Assembly (NCBI RefSeq): GCF_033366695.1
Contig: NZ_JAOBTQ010000001.1
Coordinates: forward strand, 2,294,001-2,358,000
Direction: 5' to 3'
Source of the DNA: Streptomyces sp. SCL15-4
Lineage (GTDB): Bacteria; Actinomycetota; Actinomycetes; Streptomycetales; Streptomycetaceae
Length of the DNA: 64,000 nucleotides
Shown piece after piece: positions 32,319 through 40,790 of the stretch. A model generated the notes under the pieces. It was not told the DNA's origin. It did not search any database and saw nothing but the letters and a program-made list of their open reading frames with translations. Each line of letters begins with the position of its first letter. Positions within the stretch are counted from its first letter, which is position 1. The position numbers and the translations under genes are program-made.

Positions 32319-32969
32319 TCAGGAGGACGGGACGGGCAGGACGTCCGGGGACAGGGCCGCCGCACGGGCGGTGGCGGCGGTCATCCGGCGCCGGTGGTGA
32401 CGGCGGCACAGCACCTCGTAGCCGACCTCGCCCGCGGTCTGGTTGACGTCGCCGACGACCACCTGGGCGCCCTCGACCACCATCTCGCCGTCTATCGTCC
32501 GGGCGTTGTGCGTGGCCCGGGCGCCGCACCAGCACAGCGCCTCCACCTGGAGCACCTCGATCCGGTCGGCCAGTTCCACCAGCCGCTGGGAGCCGGGGAA
32601 CAGCTTGGAGCGGAAGTCGGTGGTGATGCCGAAGGCGAAGACGTCCAGGCCGAGATCGTCCACCACGCGCGCGAGCTGGTCGATCTGCTCGGGCGCGAGG
32701 AACTGCGCCTCGTCCGCGATCACATAGTCGGCCCGGCCGCCCTGGGAGAGATGGTCCACGAGGTACGCGTACAGGTCCTGGCCGTCCTCGACCTCCACCG
32801 CGTCGGTGACCAGGCCCAGCCGGGAGGACAACTTGCCCTCGCCGGCGCGGTCGTCGCGAGTGAAGATCATGCCCGCCAGGCCGCGCGCGGACCGGTTGTG
32901 CTCGATCTGCAGAGCCAGCGTCGACTTCCCGCAGTCCATCGTTCCGGAGAAGAACACCAGCTCGGGCAT
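32319..32969 (-). CDS. tdk: Thymidine kinase
   Basis: A 216-residue type II thymidine kinase of the salvage pathway, phosphorylating thymidine with ATP. The P-loop is in FFSGTMDCGKSTLALQIEHN; DEAQFL is the Walker B region; the zinc ribbon is formed by cysteines in ALCWCGARAT and YEVLCRRHH. ATG 32969 starts directly before the conserved PELVFFSG; the frame upstream is not conserved. It lies 41 bases behind the phosphodiesterase gene, last of a three-gene unit. Confidence 0.93.
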   Translation of the reverse strand: MPELVFFSGTMDCGKSTLALQIEHNRSARGLAGMIFTRDDRAGEGKLSSRLGLVTDAVEVEDGQDLYAYLVDHLSQGGRADYVIADEAQFLAPEQIDQLARVVDDLGLDVFAFGITTDFRSKLFPGSQRLVELADRIEVLQVEALCWCGARATHNARTIDGEMVVEGAQVVVGDVNQTAGEVGYEVLCRRHHRRRMTAATARAAALSPDVLPVPSS

Positions 32970-33010
32970 GAGGGGTTGAGCACCTTTCGGCAAAGGGAGG
33001 GGGCAGGGGG

Positions 33011-34201
33011 TCAGGAACGTACTTCGAGCAGCGGGACGAGCTGTTCCGCCGGGGTCATCGAGCCGTGGTTGCCGACCAGCGCCGACTCCTTGGGCTCCCG
33101 CTCCGAGGCGATGATCAGCACGTCGTCGTGCGCGGCGGCGACCACGTCCCCGATCCGCTGGTACACGCGCTCGTCCACGTGCGGTCCGAACCAGCCCGCC
33201 GCGATCGCCTCGTCCCGCGAGGCCACCCAGAACTGCTCCCCGAGCACCTCGCGCCACACGGTCAGCACGTCGTTCCCGGCGCCCGGGACCGCGTACACGT
33301 GCCGGGCCCGGCCCTCACCGCCGAGCAGCGCGACGCCGGCCCGCAGCTCCCAGTCCTCGTCGAAGTCGATGCGGTGCCGCTCGTCGAACGGCACGTCGAC
33401 CATGCCGTGGTCGGCGGTGACGTAGAGGGCGCTGCGCGGGGGCAGCTGCTCGGCCAGCCGCTGGACGAGCCGGTCGACGTACATCAGCTGGCCGCGCCAG
33501 GTGTCGGAGGCGATGCCGTAGCGGTGTCCGGAGCCGTCCAGCTCGGCGTAGTACGTGTACACCAGCGAGCGGTCCCCGGCGGCCAGCTGCTCGGCCGCGA
33601 GGTCCATGCGCTCCTCGCCGGTGAGCCGCCCGTGGAAGGTGCCGCCGCTGAGCGCGACCTTGGTGAGCGGGGTGTGCTCGAAGGCGGGCGAGGTCACCTG
33701 GGCGGTGTGCACGCCGGCCTCGTGGGCCAGCTGGAAGACGGTCGGGTACGGCTGCCAGGGGCCCGGCTCGGTGTACGGCTGCCAGCGGAGCTGGTTCATC
33801 AGCTCGCCGGTGGCCGGGTTGCGCACCGCGTACCCGGGCAGGCCGTGCGCGCCGGGCGGCAGGCCGGTGCCGACGGAGGCGAGGGAGGTCGCGGTGGTCG
33901 CCGGGTAGCCGGCGGTGAGCGGGCGGCCGGTGCCGCCGCGGGAGCTGCCGAGCAGGGAGGTCAGGAAGGGTGCCTCGTCCGGGTGGGCGGCGAGCTGCTC
34001 CCAGCCGAGGCCGTCGACCAGGAAGACGCAGACCCGGTCGGCGGGGGCCAGCTCCCCGATGGAAGCGGTCAGGCCGGGCACGCCCAGGCCGGCGGCGAGG
34101 GTGGGCAGCAGGTCGGCCAGGGAGCCGCTGCCGTACTCGGGCAGCGGCGCGGTGGTCAGGGCGAGGGGCTCCGGGTGGTCCCAGGCGGAGAGCTGGGACA
34201 T
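33011..34201 (-). CDS. Alkaline-phosphatase-superfamily phosphodiesterase
   Basis: A 396-residue soluble enzyme of the nucleotide pyrophosphatase/phosphodiesterase type. RVCVFLVDGLGWEQL has the first metal aspartate; TAGYPATTATSLASVGTGLP has the nucleophilic threonine; YYAELDGSGHRYG and YVTADHGMVDV give further metal ligands, and GNHGSM the last histidine. No signal peptide is seen, so it acts inside the cell, probably on nucleotide or phosphonate-type diesters. Its ATG overlaps the DUF5998 stop by one base (TGATG). Confidence 0.87.
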   Translation of the reverse strand: MSQLSAWDHPEPLALTTAPLPEYGSGSLADLLPTLAAGLGVPGLTASIGELAPADRVCVFLVDGLGWEQLAAHPDEAPFLTSLLGSSRGGTGRPLTAGYPATTATSLASVGTGLPPGAHGLPGYAVRNPATGELMNQLRWQPYTEPGPWQPYPTVFQLAHEAGVHTAQVTSPAFEHTPLTKVALSGGTFHGRLTGEERMDLAAEQLAAGDRSLVYTYYAELDGSGHRYGIASDTWRGQLMYVDRLVQRLAEQLPPRSALYVTADHGMVDVPFDERHRIDFDEDWELRAGVALLGGEGRARHVYAVPGAGNDVLTVWREVLGEQFWVASRDEAIAAGWFGPHVDERVYQRIGDVVAAAHDDVLIIASEREPKESALVGNHGSMTPAEQLVPLLEVRS

Positions 34202-34788
34202 CAGCGCGTGAGGTCCGCGGTCGCCTCCGAGATGGCCTGCGCGAAGGCGAGCGCCTGGCGCACCGTCTCCGGGCCGTCCCCGGCCTCGCTCACGCGCAGG
34301 CTGAGGTCGTCCGCCGTGGAGCTGCCCGTGTAGCCGTGGTCGGCGTCGCAGTTGGGGTCGCCGCAGGCGGCGGGCTCCAGGTCGATGCGGTTGACCGCGC
34401 CCCAGCCGATGGTCAGCACGACCTCGCGGGGCAGCGTGCCCGGCGTGTACTGCTCCGGGTTCGCGACCACCCGGCTGACCACCACGGACGAGACCCGGTC
34501 GAGCTTCACGGACTCGGTGGAGGTGGTGGCGTACGGCGTCGGGGAGGTGCTGTCGGCGGCCTGCTCGTCGGTGTGGCTGACGATGAAGCGGTTGCCGGTG
34601 AGGACCAGCACGGTGACGTGCCGGCGGACCTCGTTCTGGTCGAACGTCGTCTCCTGGTGGACCAGGTACGACCGGACGGGCTCGCCGCCCACCGCGGCCT
34701 CCACCGCCTCGGCCACGAGGGCCGGGTAGTAGCCGCTGCGCTCGATCGCCGCGCGCAGCCCCTGGGTCGTCGTACTGGTCTTGGCCAT
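34201..34788 (-). CDS. DUF5998 protein
   Basis: A 195-residue actinobacterial protein of the DUF5998 family. Conserved features visible are LRAAIERSGYYPALVAEAVE, HQETTFDQNEVRRHVTVLVL, LTIGWGAVNRIDLEPAACGD and the cysteine pair in AACGDPNCDADHGY. Function is unknown. It leads the operon with the phosphodiesterase and tdk. ATG 34788 is chosen; ATG 34797, three codons upstream, is also possible. Confidence 0.83.
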   Translation of the reverse strand: MAKTSTTTQGLRAAIERSGYYPALVAEAVEAAVGGEPVRSYLVHQETTFDQNEVRRHVTVLVLTGNRFIVSHTDEQAADSTSPTPYATTSTESVKLDRVSSVVVSRVVANPEQYTPGTLPREVVLTIGWGAVNRIDLEPAACGDPNCDADHGYTGSSTADDLSLRVSEAGDGPETVRQALAFAQAISEATADLTR

Positions 34789-35241
34789 GGCGTCCATCCT
34801 AATCCGTGGGCAAGGGCACTCCGGGCCAGTCGGACGGACCGGGGGCGGGGGCCGGGGCGGGCGGGTGCCTCCGTGCGGGGGCCCGGACACGAGTCCCGGG
34901 TGGTTCTCCGGCCGGTCGGCGGCGATCGGGCAGGAGGCCGGGCCGGGGCCGCCGGCGTCCGCCTCGCAGGCGGTGGCGGACGGCCGGGGTGCCGCCCGGC
35001 GCCTGCCGGGGCCGTGCCGTCTCCTCGGCGGTGGGCTCGCGGAAGACGGGGTCCCGGACGGCGGCGGGGCACGCGGCGGAGGCCGGGCCGACGAAGATCG
35101 CTTCCGGACCGTGGTGGCGGGCGAGGTCGTATACGGCGGCGGGCCGGAGCCGTCCGGCGTCCCGGCCGGTCACCTCCCGTCCCACCAGCTCTCCTCGGGC
35201 CTCCGGGCGGGCGGCGGCTCTCCACGGGTCCTTATGCCGCG
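34789..35241. other. Gap with a possible decayed minus-strand frame
   Basis: On the minus strand one frame has coding-like third positions in its first half: GREVTGRDAGRLRPAAVYDL, ARHHGPEAIFVGPASAACPA, then it dissolves into Arg/Pro-rich sequence. No family is recognised and no ribosome site decides a start. It is probably a decayed gene or the leftover 3' extension of the large acetyltransferase transcript. The opposite-strand frames look like shadows. Confidence 0.3.
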
Positions 35242-38088
35242 TCAGTAGGCCGGCATCGTGCGCGGGCCGAGGTCGTCGCGGGCGGGCGGGGGCGCGAGCC
35301 GTACCGTGGCGCCGAGGACGCTCGCCCCGTGCGGGGCGACGACGACCGGCTCCAGGGTGACCGCGACCACCTCCGGGTGGTCGTCGACCAGCCGGGACAC
35401 CCGCAGCAGCAGCTCCTCCAGCGCCGGGGTGTCCACGGGTGTGGAGCCGCGCCAGCCGAACAGCAGCGGCGCGGTGCGGATGGACCGCACCAGCGAGGTC
35501 GCCTCCCGGTCGGTGACGGGGATCAGCCGGTGGGCCATGTCGCCGAGCAGCTGGGAGGCGGCGCCGGCCAGGCCGAAGGACAGCACGGCCCCGGCCGCCG
35601 GGTCGATCACCGCGCGGACGACGGTGTCCACGCCCCGGGGCGCCATCGCCTGCACCACCGGCCGCAGTTCCTCCGGCCGGCCGAACAGCTCGGTCAACTC
35701 GGTGTACGCGCGCAGCAGTTGCTCCTCGTCGGCGAGGTCCAGGCGGACGCCGCCCAGGTCGGCGCGGTGCCTGAGGTGCGGGGCGGTCGCCTTGAGGGCC
35801 ACCGGATAGCCGAGCGCGCGGGCGGCCCGCACGGCGGCGTCCGGGCCGGGCGCGGGCAGGGCGCGGCGCACGGGGATGCCGTACCGGCCGAGCAGCTCGC
35901 AGGTGTGCTCGTCGGAGATGGTCAGCCCTTCGCCGCGCGCGAGCAGCTCGCCGATCAGCCGGGCGGCCCCCTTCTCGTCGATGTCGTCGAACTCCGGCAC
36001 CTTCCCGGGATCGGCCGCCTCCCGCCGCCACTGCCCGTACTTCACGGCCTCGGCGAGCGCCCGCACCGCGCGCTCGGCGGCGGGGTAGGCGGGGATGAGA
36101 CGGGTGCCGTCACGGGGAGGTGCCGGAGGTTCCCCGGCGGATGCGGCCGGCGTGGCGGGCCGCATGCGCACCGCTTCGGTGCCGGCCGTGCCGGGCGCCC
36201 TGTCCGCGGCCCCCGGCGCGGTGCTCGTCGCGGCCGACAGCGCCTGCGCCAGTCCGCCGAGTTCCACATGGACCACCAGCACCGGCTTCCCCGGCACCGC
36301 CGCCGCGGCCGACCGCAGCGCCGCTGCCAGTTCCGCGTCCCCGGGCGAGCCTTCCCCGATCGCGGGGATCGCCGTGACGACGACGGCGTCGTTCGTGTCG
36401 TCGGCCAGCGCGGCGGCCAGCGCCCGGTGGAAGTCCTCCGCCGTCGCCCCGGTGGTCAGGTCCACCGGCCGGTCCGGCCGCAGCCCCTCCGCCACGCACC
36501 GGTCGTACGTCAGCACGCCCAGCGACTCCGAGTTGCCGAGGATGGCCACGCGCGGCCCCGCGGGCAGCGGCTGCCGGGCGAGCAGCAGCCCCGCGTCGAC
36601 CAGCTCGGTGATCGTGTCGACCCGGATCACCCCGGCCTGCCGCAGCAGCGCGGACACGGTCGCGTGCGGCAGCCGGGTGGCGCGCACGGCGTGGCCCTGC
36701 GGGGCGGTGCCGGTGCCCTGCACGACGACCAGGGGCTTCGCGGCGGCCGTCCGCCGGGCGAGCCGGGTGAACTTGCGGGGGTTGCCGATGGACTCCAGGT
36801 ACATGAGGACGACATCGGTGTCCGGGTCGTCGTACCAGTACTGGAGGACGTCGTTGCCGGAGACGTCGGCGCGGTTGCCGGCGGACACGAAGGTGGAGAC
36901 GCCGGTCACCCCGGTCACCCCTCCCCCGCGCCGGTGCAGCCGGGACAGCAGGGCGATGCCGATGGCGCCGGACTGGGCGAAGAGCCCGATGCGGCCGGGG
37001 CGGGGCGGCTCGGGGGCGAGCGAGGCGTTGAGCCGGACGCCGTCGGCGGTGTTGATGATGCCGAAGGCGTTCGGGCCGATGAGGCGCATGCCGTAGGCGC
37101 GTGCGGCCCGGACGAGCGCGCGCTGCCGTTCGCGCCCCTCGGGCCCGCTCTCGGCGTACCCGGCGGAGAGCACGACCAGTCCCTGGACGCCGTGTTCGCC
37201 GCACTCGGCGACCACGGCGGGCACGTGCTCGGCCGGTACGGCGACGACGGCGAGGTCCACGTGCCCGTCGATGTCGCGCACCGAGCGGTGCGCGGGCACG
37301 CCGTCGATCTCCTTGAGGTCTTCGGGGAAGGCCTTGTTCACGGCGTGCAGCGGGCCCGGGTAGCCGGCCTCGCGGATGTTGCCGAGGATGCCGCGGCCGA
37401 CTCCGCCGGGGGCGCGGCCGACGCCGACGACCGCGACCGAGCCGGGCGCGAGGAGCCGCCGGACCGAGCGGGCCTCGGCGCGCTGTTCCCGGGCGTGCTG
37501 CACGGCCACGGAGCGGTCGGTGGGTTCGAGGTCCAGTTCCAGGCGTACGACGCCGTCCTCGAAGCTGCGCTTCTGGGTGTAGCCGGCGTCCGTGAACACC
37601 TTGATCATCTTGGTGTTGGCGGGCAGCACCTCGGCGGCGAAGCGGCGGATGCCGCGCTCGCGCGCGACGGCCGCGATGTGCTCCAGGAGGGCGGAGGCGA
37701 CGCCGCGGCCCTGGTGGGCGTCCTGGACCAGGAACGCGACCTCGGCCTCCTCGGCGGGCGCGGTGGCAGGCAGGCCGTCGCCGCCTATGCGGTCGTAGCG
37801 TACGGTGGCGATGAACTCGCCGCCGATGGTGGCCGCGAGCCCCACCCTGTCCACGAAGTCGTGGTGCGTGAAGCGGTGGACGTCCTTGGCGGACAGGCGT
37901 GGATAGGGCGCGAAGAAGCGGTAGTACTTCGACTCGTCCGAGACCTGCTCGTAGAAACTGACCAGGCGGTCGGCGTCATCGACGGTGATGGGCCTGATGC
38001 GCGCGGTGCCGCCGTCGCGCAGCACCACGTCCGCCTCCCAGTGGGCGGGGTACTGGTGCCGGTCCTGCGGGTCCGCCGAGGTCTGCAT
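35242..38088 (-). CDS. patA: PatA-type lysine acetyltransferase: GNAT fused to acyl-CoA synthetase domains
   Basis: A 948-residue protein with an N-terminal GNAT domain (about residues 20-190; acetyl-CoA motif VQDAHQGRGVASALLEHIAA), a CoA-binding domain (about 205-340), a succinyl-CoA-ligase-like domain (about 345-510) and a C-terminal ATP-grasp part (about 690-945). GNAT at the N-terminus is the order described for Streptomyces PatA, which acetylates acyl-CoA synthetases; Salmonella Pat has the reverse order. The segment expected around the catalytic His of active ADP-forming synthetases is shortened here (RATRLPHATVSALLRQAG), so the large part is probably a sensor. ATG 38088 is preferred over ATG 38118. 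Confidence 0.88.
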   Translation of the reverse strand: MQTSADPQDRHQYPAHWEADVVLRDGGTARIRPITVDDADRLVSFYEQVSDESKYYRFFAPYPRLSAKDVHRFTHHDFVDRVGLAATIGGEFIATVRYDRIGGDGLPATAPAEEAEVAFLVQDAHQGRGVASALLEHIAAVARERGIRRFAAEVLPANTKMIKVFTDAGYTQKRSFEDGVVRLELDLEPTDRSVAVQHAREQRAEARSVRRLLAPGSVAVVGVGRAPGGVGRGILGNIREAGYPGPLHAVNKAFPEDLKEIDGVPAHRSVRDIDGHVDLAVVAVPAEHVPAVVAECGEHGVQGLVVLSAGYAESGPEGRERQRALVRAARAYGMRLIGPNAFGIINTADGVRLNASLAPEPPRPGRIGLFAQSGAIGIALLSRLHRRGGGVTGVTGVSTFVSAGNRADVSGNDVLQYWYDDPDTDVVLMYLESIGNPRKFTRLARRTAAAKPLVVVQGTGTAPQGHAVRATRLPHATVSALLRQAGVIRVDTITELVDAGLLLARQPLPAGPRVAILGNSESLGVLTYDRCVAEGLRPDRPVDLTTGATAEDFHRALAAALADDTNDAVVVTAIPAIGEGSPGDAELAAALRSAAAAVPGKPVLVVHVELGGLAQALSAATSTAPGAADRAPGTAGTEAVRMRPATPAASAGEPPAPPRDGTRLIPAYPAAERAVRALAEAVKYGQWRREAADPGKVPEFDDIDEKGAARLIGELLARGEGLTISDEHTCELLGRYGIPVRRALPAPGPDAAVRAARALGYPVALKATAPHLRHRADLGGVRLDLADEEQLLRAYTELTELFGRPEELRPVVQAMAPRGVDTVVRAVIDPAAGAVLSFGLAGAASQLLGDMAHRLIPVTDREATSLVRSIRTAPLLFGWRGSTPVDTPALEELLLRVSRLVDDHPEVVAVTLEPVVVAPHGASVLGATVRLAPPPARDDLGPRTMPAY

Positions 38089-38266
38089 GGGCCCCAGAGT
38101 AAGGCTCGCGTACGACAACGGCGCGAGGCAGGCTATGGGGGGCGAACGCCGGACCGAGGCCGCGGTCCGGCGCCGCTCCGGGGCGGGTCTTCGGGCCTGC
38201 TCCGGGCACGCTCCACGGTATGGGAAACTGGTCTAGACAACCCTGAACACTGAAGGGCAGCAACAC

Positions 38267-38548
38267 ATGGCTGAGCGCCGCGTCAACGTCGGCTGGGCCG
38301 AGGGTCTCCACGCCCGCCCCGCCTCCCTCTTCGTCCGAGCCGCCACGGCCACAGGCGTCCCGGTGACGATCGCCAAGGCCGGGGGCAACCCCGTCAACGC
38401 GGCCTCGATGCTGGCCGTCCTGGGCCTGGGCGCCCAGGGAGGCGAGGAGATCGTCCTCGCCTCCGACGCCGAGGGCGCCGACGCCGCCCTGGACCGTCTG
38501 GCCAAGCTGGTCTCCGAGGGCCTGGAGGAACTGCCCGAGACCGTCTGA
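38267..38548 (+). CDS. ptsH: HPr phosphocarrier protein
   Basis: A 93-residue HPr of the phosphotransferase sugar-uptake system. The phosphorylated histidine is H15 in GLHARPAS; the second conserved block is NAASMLAVLGLGAQGG, with Ser in the place of the regulatory serine of low-GC bacteria. In Streptomyces HPr passes phosphate from enzyme I to sugar-specific IIA proteins. The ORF starts with ATG 38267 after AAGGG. It is monocistronic and has its own terminator. Confidence 0.94.
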   Translation: MAERRVNVGWAEGLHARPASLFVRAATATGVPVTIAKAGGNPVNAASMLAVLGLGAQGGEEIVLASDAEGADAALDRLAKLVSEGLEELPETV

Positions 38549-38557
38549 GAAGAGCGG

Positions 38558-38594
38558 GGAAGCCGCGCCGCCCGCACCGGGTGGCGCGGCTTCC
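38558..38594. terminator. 12-bp hairpin after the HPr gene
   Basis: GGAAGCCGCGCC (38558-38569) pairs with GGCGCGGCTTCC (38583-38594) across a 13-base loop, starting 10 bases after the stop. Confidence 0.8.
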
Positions 38595-38753
38595 GCGTAT
38601 CCGCGGCCACTTGTGTCGTCCCTACGGCTTTCCGTCGGCCGAATTCGCCGCCGCCGGCCGAAGGACCGCGCCCGAGAATTCCTTGCACCACGAAAAGGGC
38701 AGCAGAAAACGCCCGCCGCCGAATAACCCTCTTCTTTGTATACGGCGCCCGTG

Positions 38754-39440
38754 TTAATGTCGCAGACCCGACATGTTTACGGCATGTTGCGAAGTCCTCA
38801 CACGTTCGCCGGCGCCGGAAAAGCGAAGCCGGTGCGCGCCGGTCGCGCGTTCCGCGTGCAGAGCGGTCAGCGCCCGCGCCCGTTCGCCGTCCCCGCGCGC
38901 CACCGCGTCCACGATCGCCCCGTGTTCCGCCCAGTACTCCACCGGGCTCACCGGCGCCTCCACCGCGTACATCCAGGCGATCTTGTGGCGCAGCTGGGTC
39001 AGCACCGAGGTGAGCGAGGGGCTGCCGCAGGCCTGGGCCAGCGTCTCGTGGAACCAGCCGCCCAACGAGCGCAGATCCTCGCTGTTGCCCTTCCTGGCCC
39101 GCTCCTGTCCGAGCCGGACCAGGCCGCGCAGCACCTTCAGATGGGCCTCCGTGCGCCGCTGGGCGGCCCGCGCGGCGCCCAGCGGCTCCAGCAGCGTCCG
39201 CATCTCCAGCACGTCGGCGGCCTCCCGCTCGGTCGGCTCGGCCACGCACGCGCCCGCGTGCCGGCGCGTCACCACGAAGCCCTCGGCCTCCAGGGTGCGC
39301 AGCGCCTCGCGCACGGGGACGCGCGAGACGCCGTAGCGGCGGGCCAGGACTTCCTCGGTCAGCCGGCTGCCGCGCTCGTAGACACCGGCGACGATGTCGT
39401 CCCGGACAGCGGTGCACACCGAGTGCGCCGGAATACGCAT
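38754..39440 (-). CDS. GntR/FCD-family transcriptional regulator
   Basis: A 228-residue regulator. The winged helix-turn-helix covers residues 5-70 (LTEEVLARRYGVSRVPVREA then LRTLEAEGFVV), followed by a helical FCD ligand-binding domain (about 75-215) with the metal-binding histidines WFHETLAQAC and WAEHGAIVDAV. FCD proteins bind small carboxylates such as lactate or sugar acids. The target is not shown by the sequence; neighbours are the HPr gene and the M23 peptidase. Start ATG 39440. Confidence 0.88.
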   Translation of the reverse strand: MRIPAHSVCTAVRDDIVAGVYERGSRLTEEVLARRYGVSRVPVREALRTLEAEGFVVTRRHAGACVAEPTEREAADVLEMRTLLEPLGAARAAQRRTEAHLKVLRGLVRLGQERARKGNSEDLRSLGGWFHETLAQACGSPSLTSVLTQLRHKIAWMYAVEAPVSPVEYWAEHGAIVDAVARGDGERARALTALHAERATGAHRLRFSGAGERVRTSQHAVNMSGLRH

Positions 39441-39592
39441 GACCGACCTCCGCCTTAATCCCCGTGAAACGCCGACGATGGACGCGTGTTCCGTGACTCT
39501 ATTCCAGTCGGCCGGAATTTCCGACGGCGGGTCCTAATCCATGGATATTTTTTGGACAACGGAACCGGCGGAGAGCATGAAAAACGGCGAAA

Positions 39593-39615
39593 GCCCCGGC
39601 TCGGTGAGCCGGGGC
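39593..39615. terminator. 10-bp hairpin after the M23 peptidase gene
   Basis: GCCCCGGCTC (39593-39602) and GAGCCGGGGC (39606-39615) pair perfectly around GGT, 24 bases after the peptidase stop on the minus strand. Confidence 0.85.
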
Positions 39616-39638
39616 CGCCAAGGAAGGCGCGAGGCGCG

Positions 39639-40394
39639 TCAGATGTGCACGCCGTGGTTGCGGAGGTAGGCGACGGGATCGACGTCGGAGCCGTAGTCCG
39701 GGCTCGTGCGCGCCTCGAAGTGCAGGTGCGGGCCGGTGACGTTGCCCGTGGCGCCGGAGAGACCGATCTGCTGGCCCGGCACGACCTTCTGGCCCACCGT
39801 GACGCCGATGGACGACAGGTGCCCGTACTGCGTGTACATGCCGTCGGCCATCCGGATCACGACCTGGTTGCCGTACGCCCCGCCCCAGCCGGTGGAGACG
39901 ACCGTGCCGGAGCCCACCGCGTGCACGGTGGTGCCGGCGGCCGCGTGGAAGTCGATGCCGGTGTGCGAACCGGAGGACCACAGGGAGCTGGAGGCCTGGT
40001 AGGCCGTGGAGACGTAGGAGTGCTCGATGGGGGCGACGAAGGCGTTCAGCCGGCGGCGCTCGGCCTCGCGCGCGGCGCGGGCCCTGGCCTCGCGCAGCTC
40101 CTCGGCCCGTTCGGCGGCCGCCTTCGCGGCGGCCTCCTCGGCCGCCTTCCGGTCGGCGGCCTCCTGCTGGGCGGTGGCCTGCGCGGCGATCTGCGCGGCG
40201 ACGTCGTCCGTGGCGGCGAGGACCGGGGTGAGGCCGGTCTGGTCCACGGGGTTGTCGGCGGCGAGGGCCGGGGAGGCGGCGAGGGTGCCGATGACACCGG
40301 TGGTGGTCAGGGCCGCGACGCCGGCCGCCTGCGCGGTCGTCCGCTTGACCCGCCCGGGCTTGCGGTGCTTCCCGGTGGCGCACATGAACGCCAT
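39639..40394 (-). CDS. Secreted M23 peptidoglycan endopeptidase, c-di-AMP riboswitch controlled
   Basis: A 251-residue exported protein: basic start, hydrophobic signal segment (about 21-45, ending SPALAADNP), an Ala/Glu/Arg coiled-coil (about 60-110), then the LytM/M23 domain with HTGIDFHAAAG and GPHLHFEAR giving the zinc ligands His, Asp and the HxH pair. It should cleave peptide cross-links in peptidoglycan. Position and the leader riboswitch correspond to the SwlA-type hydrolase known from Streptomyces coelicolor, which influences germination and sporulation. Start ATG 40394; an internal ATG 40385 is possible. A terminator follows. Confidence 0.92.
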   Translation of the reverse strand: MAFMCATGKHRKPGRVKRTTAQAAGVAALTTTGVIGTLAASPALAADNPVDQTGLTPVLAATDDVAAQIAAQATAQQEAADRKAAEEAAAKAAAERAEELREARARAAREAERRRLNAFVAPIEHSYVSTAYQASSSLWSSGSHTGIDFHAAAGTTVHAVGSGTVVSTGWGGAYGNQVVIRMADGMYTQYGHLSSIGVTVGQKVVPGQQIGLSGATGNVTGPHLHFEARTSPDYGSDVDPVAYLRNHGVHI

Positions 40395-40417
40395 GAAGTG
40401 GCTGGTCCTTTCCTTCC

Positions 40418-40553
40418 CTCTCGCCTACCGGGTTAGCTGACGGGTTCGGAGCAGGAAGGTCTCCTACGGACTCCCTCGCGGGCGCCCGATTCACCCCAGG
40501 GACGATGGGTCCCCGGCTCCCCTGGCTCGCGCCGTACGGGGACTCGGCGATGA
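40418..40553 (-). promoter_or_regulatory. ydaO-type c-di-AMP riboswitch
   Basis: In the leader of the M23 gene, read on the minus strand, the conserved blocks of the ydaO class occur in order: CCAGGGGAGCCGGGGACCC, TGGGGTGAATCGGGC, CTCCGAACCCGTCAGC and TAACCCGGTAGGCG, followed by a purine-rich segment before the start codon. These are the nucleotides that form the two-fold c-di-AMP pockets. The class switches genes off when c-di-AMP is high and in Streptomyces sits in front of cell-wall hydrolase genes. The boundaries are approximate. Confidence 0.9.
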
Positions 40554-40718
40554 CTGTCCGGTGCCGCGGGTGCGGCGCACTGCCTGACGAACAGCCCGGA
40601 CGACGCTACGGCGGCCCGCTTTCGATCCTCAAACGGATCCGGCTTTTTGTAGCGCATCCCACAGGTCAGACAGGCAACCTCCGCACCAAAACGGGCATCT
40701 GAGGAACCGAGTGGAACA
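40554..40718. promoter_or_regulatory. Promoter region of the riboswitch-peptidase transcript
   Basis: Between the riboswitch and the bidirectional terminator lie about 165 bases including the AT-richer segment around 40640-40700. It should carry the promoter for the minus-strand transcript; no consensus pair could be chosen with confidence and no gene is visible. Confidence 0.35.
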
Positions 40719-40760
40719 GCGTGGGGCCCTGACGGCTCGTAAGCCGTCAGGGCCCCACGC
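40719..40760. terminator. Perfect 19-bp hairpin downstream of the M16 protease genes
   Basis: GCGTGGGGCCCTGACGGCT (40719-40737) pairs with AGCCGTCAGGGCCCCACGC (40742-40760) around CGTA. It lies 30 bases after the stop of the second M16 gene and keeps its transcript from running into the riboswitch. Confidence 0.9.
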
Positions 40761-40790
40761 GCGCGTACGCCGGACGGGCCGGCCGCGTCG

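Noticed and set aside
33970..38253. 1427-codon plus-strand open frame
   Set aside because: Antisense to the phosphodiesterase, DUF5998 and PatA genes; low-complexity Arg/Gly/Val protein, a typical high-GC shadow.
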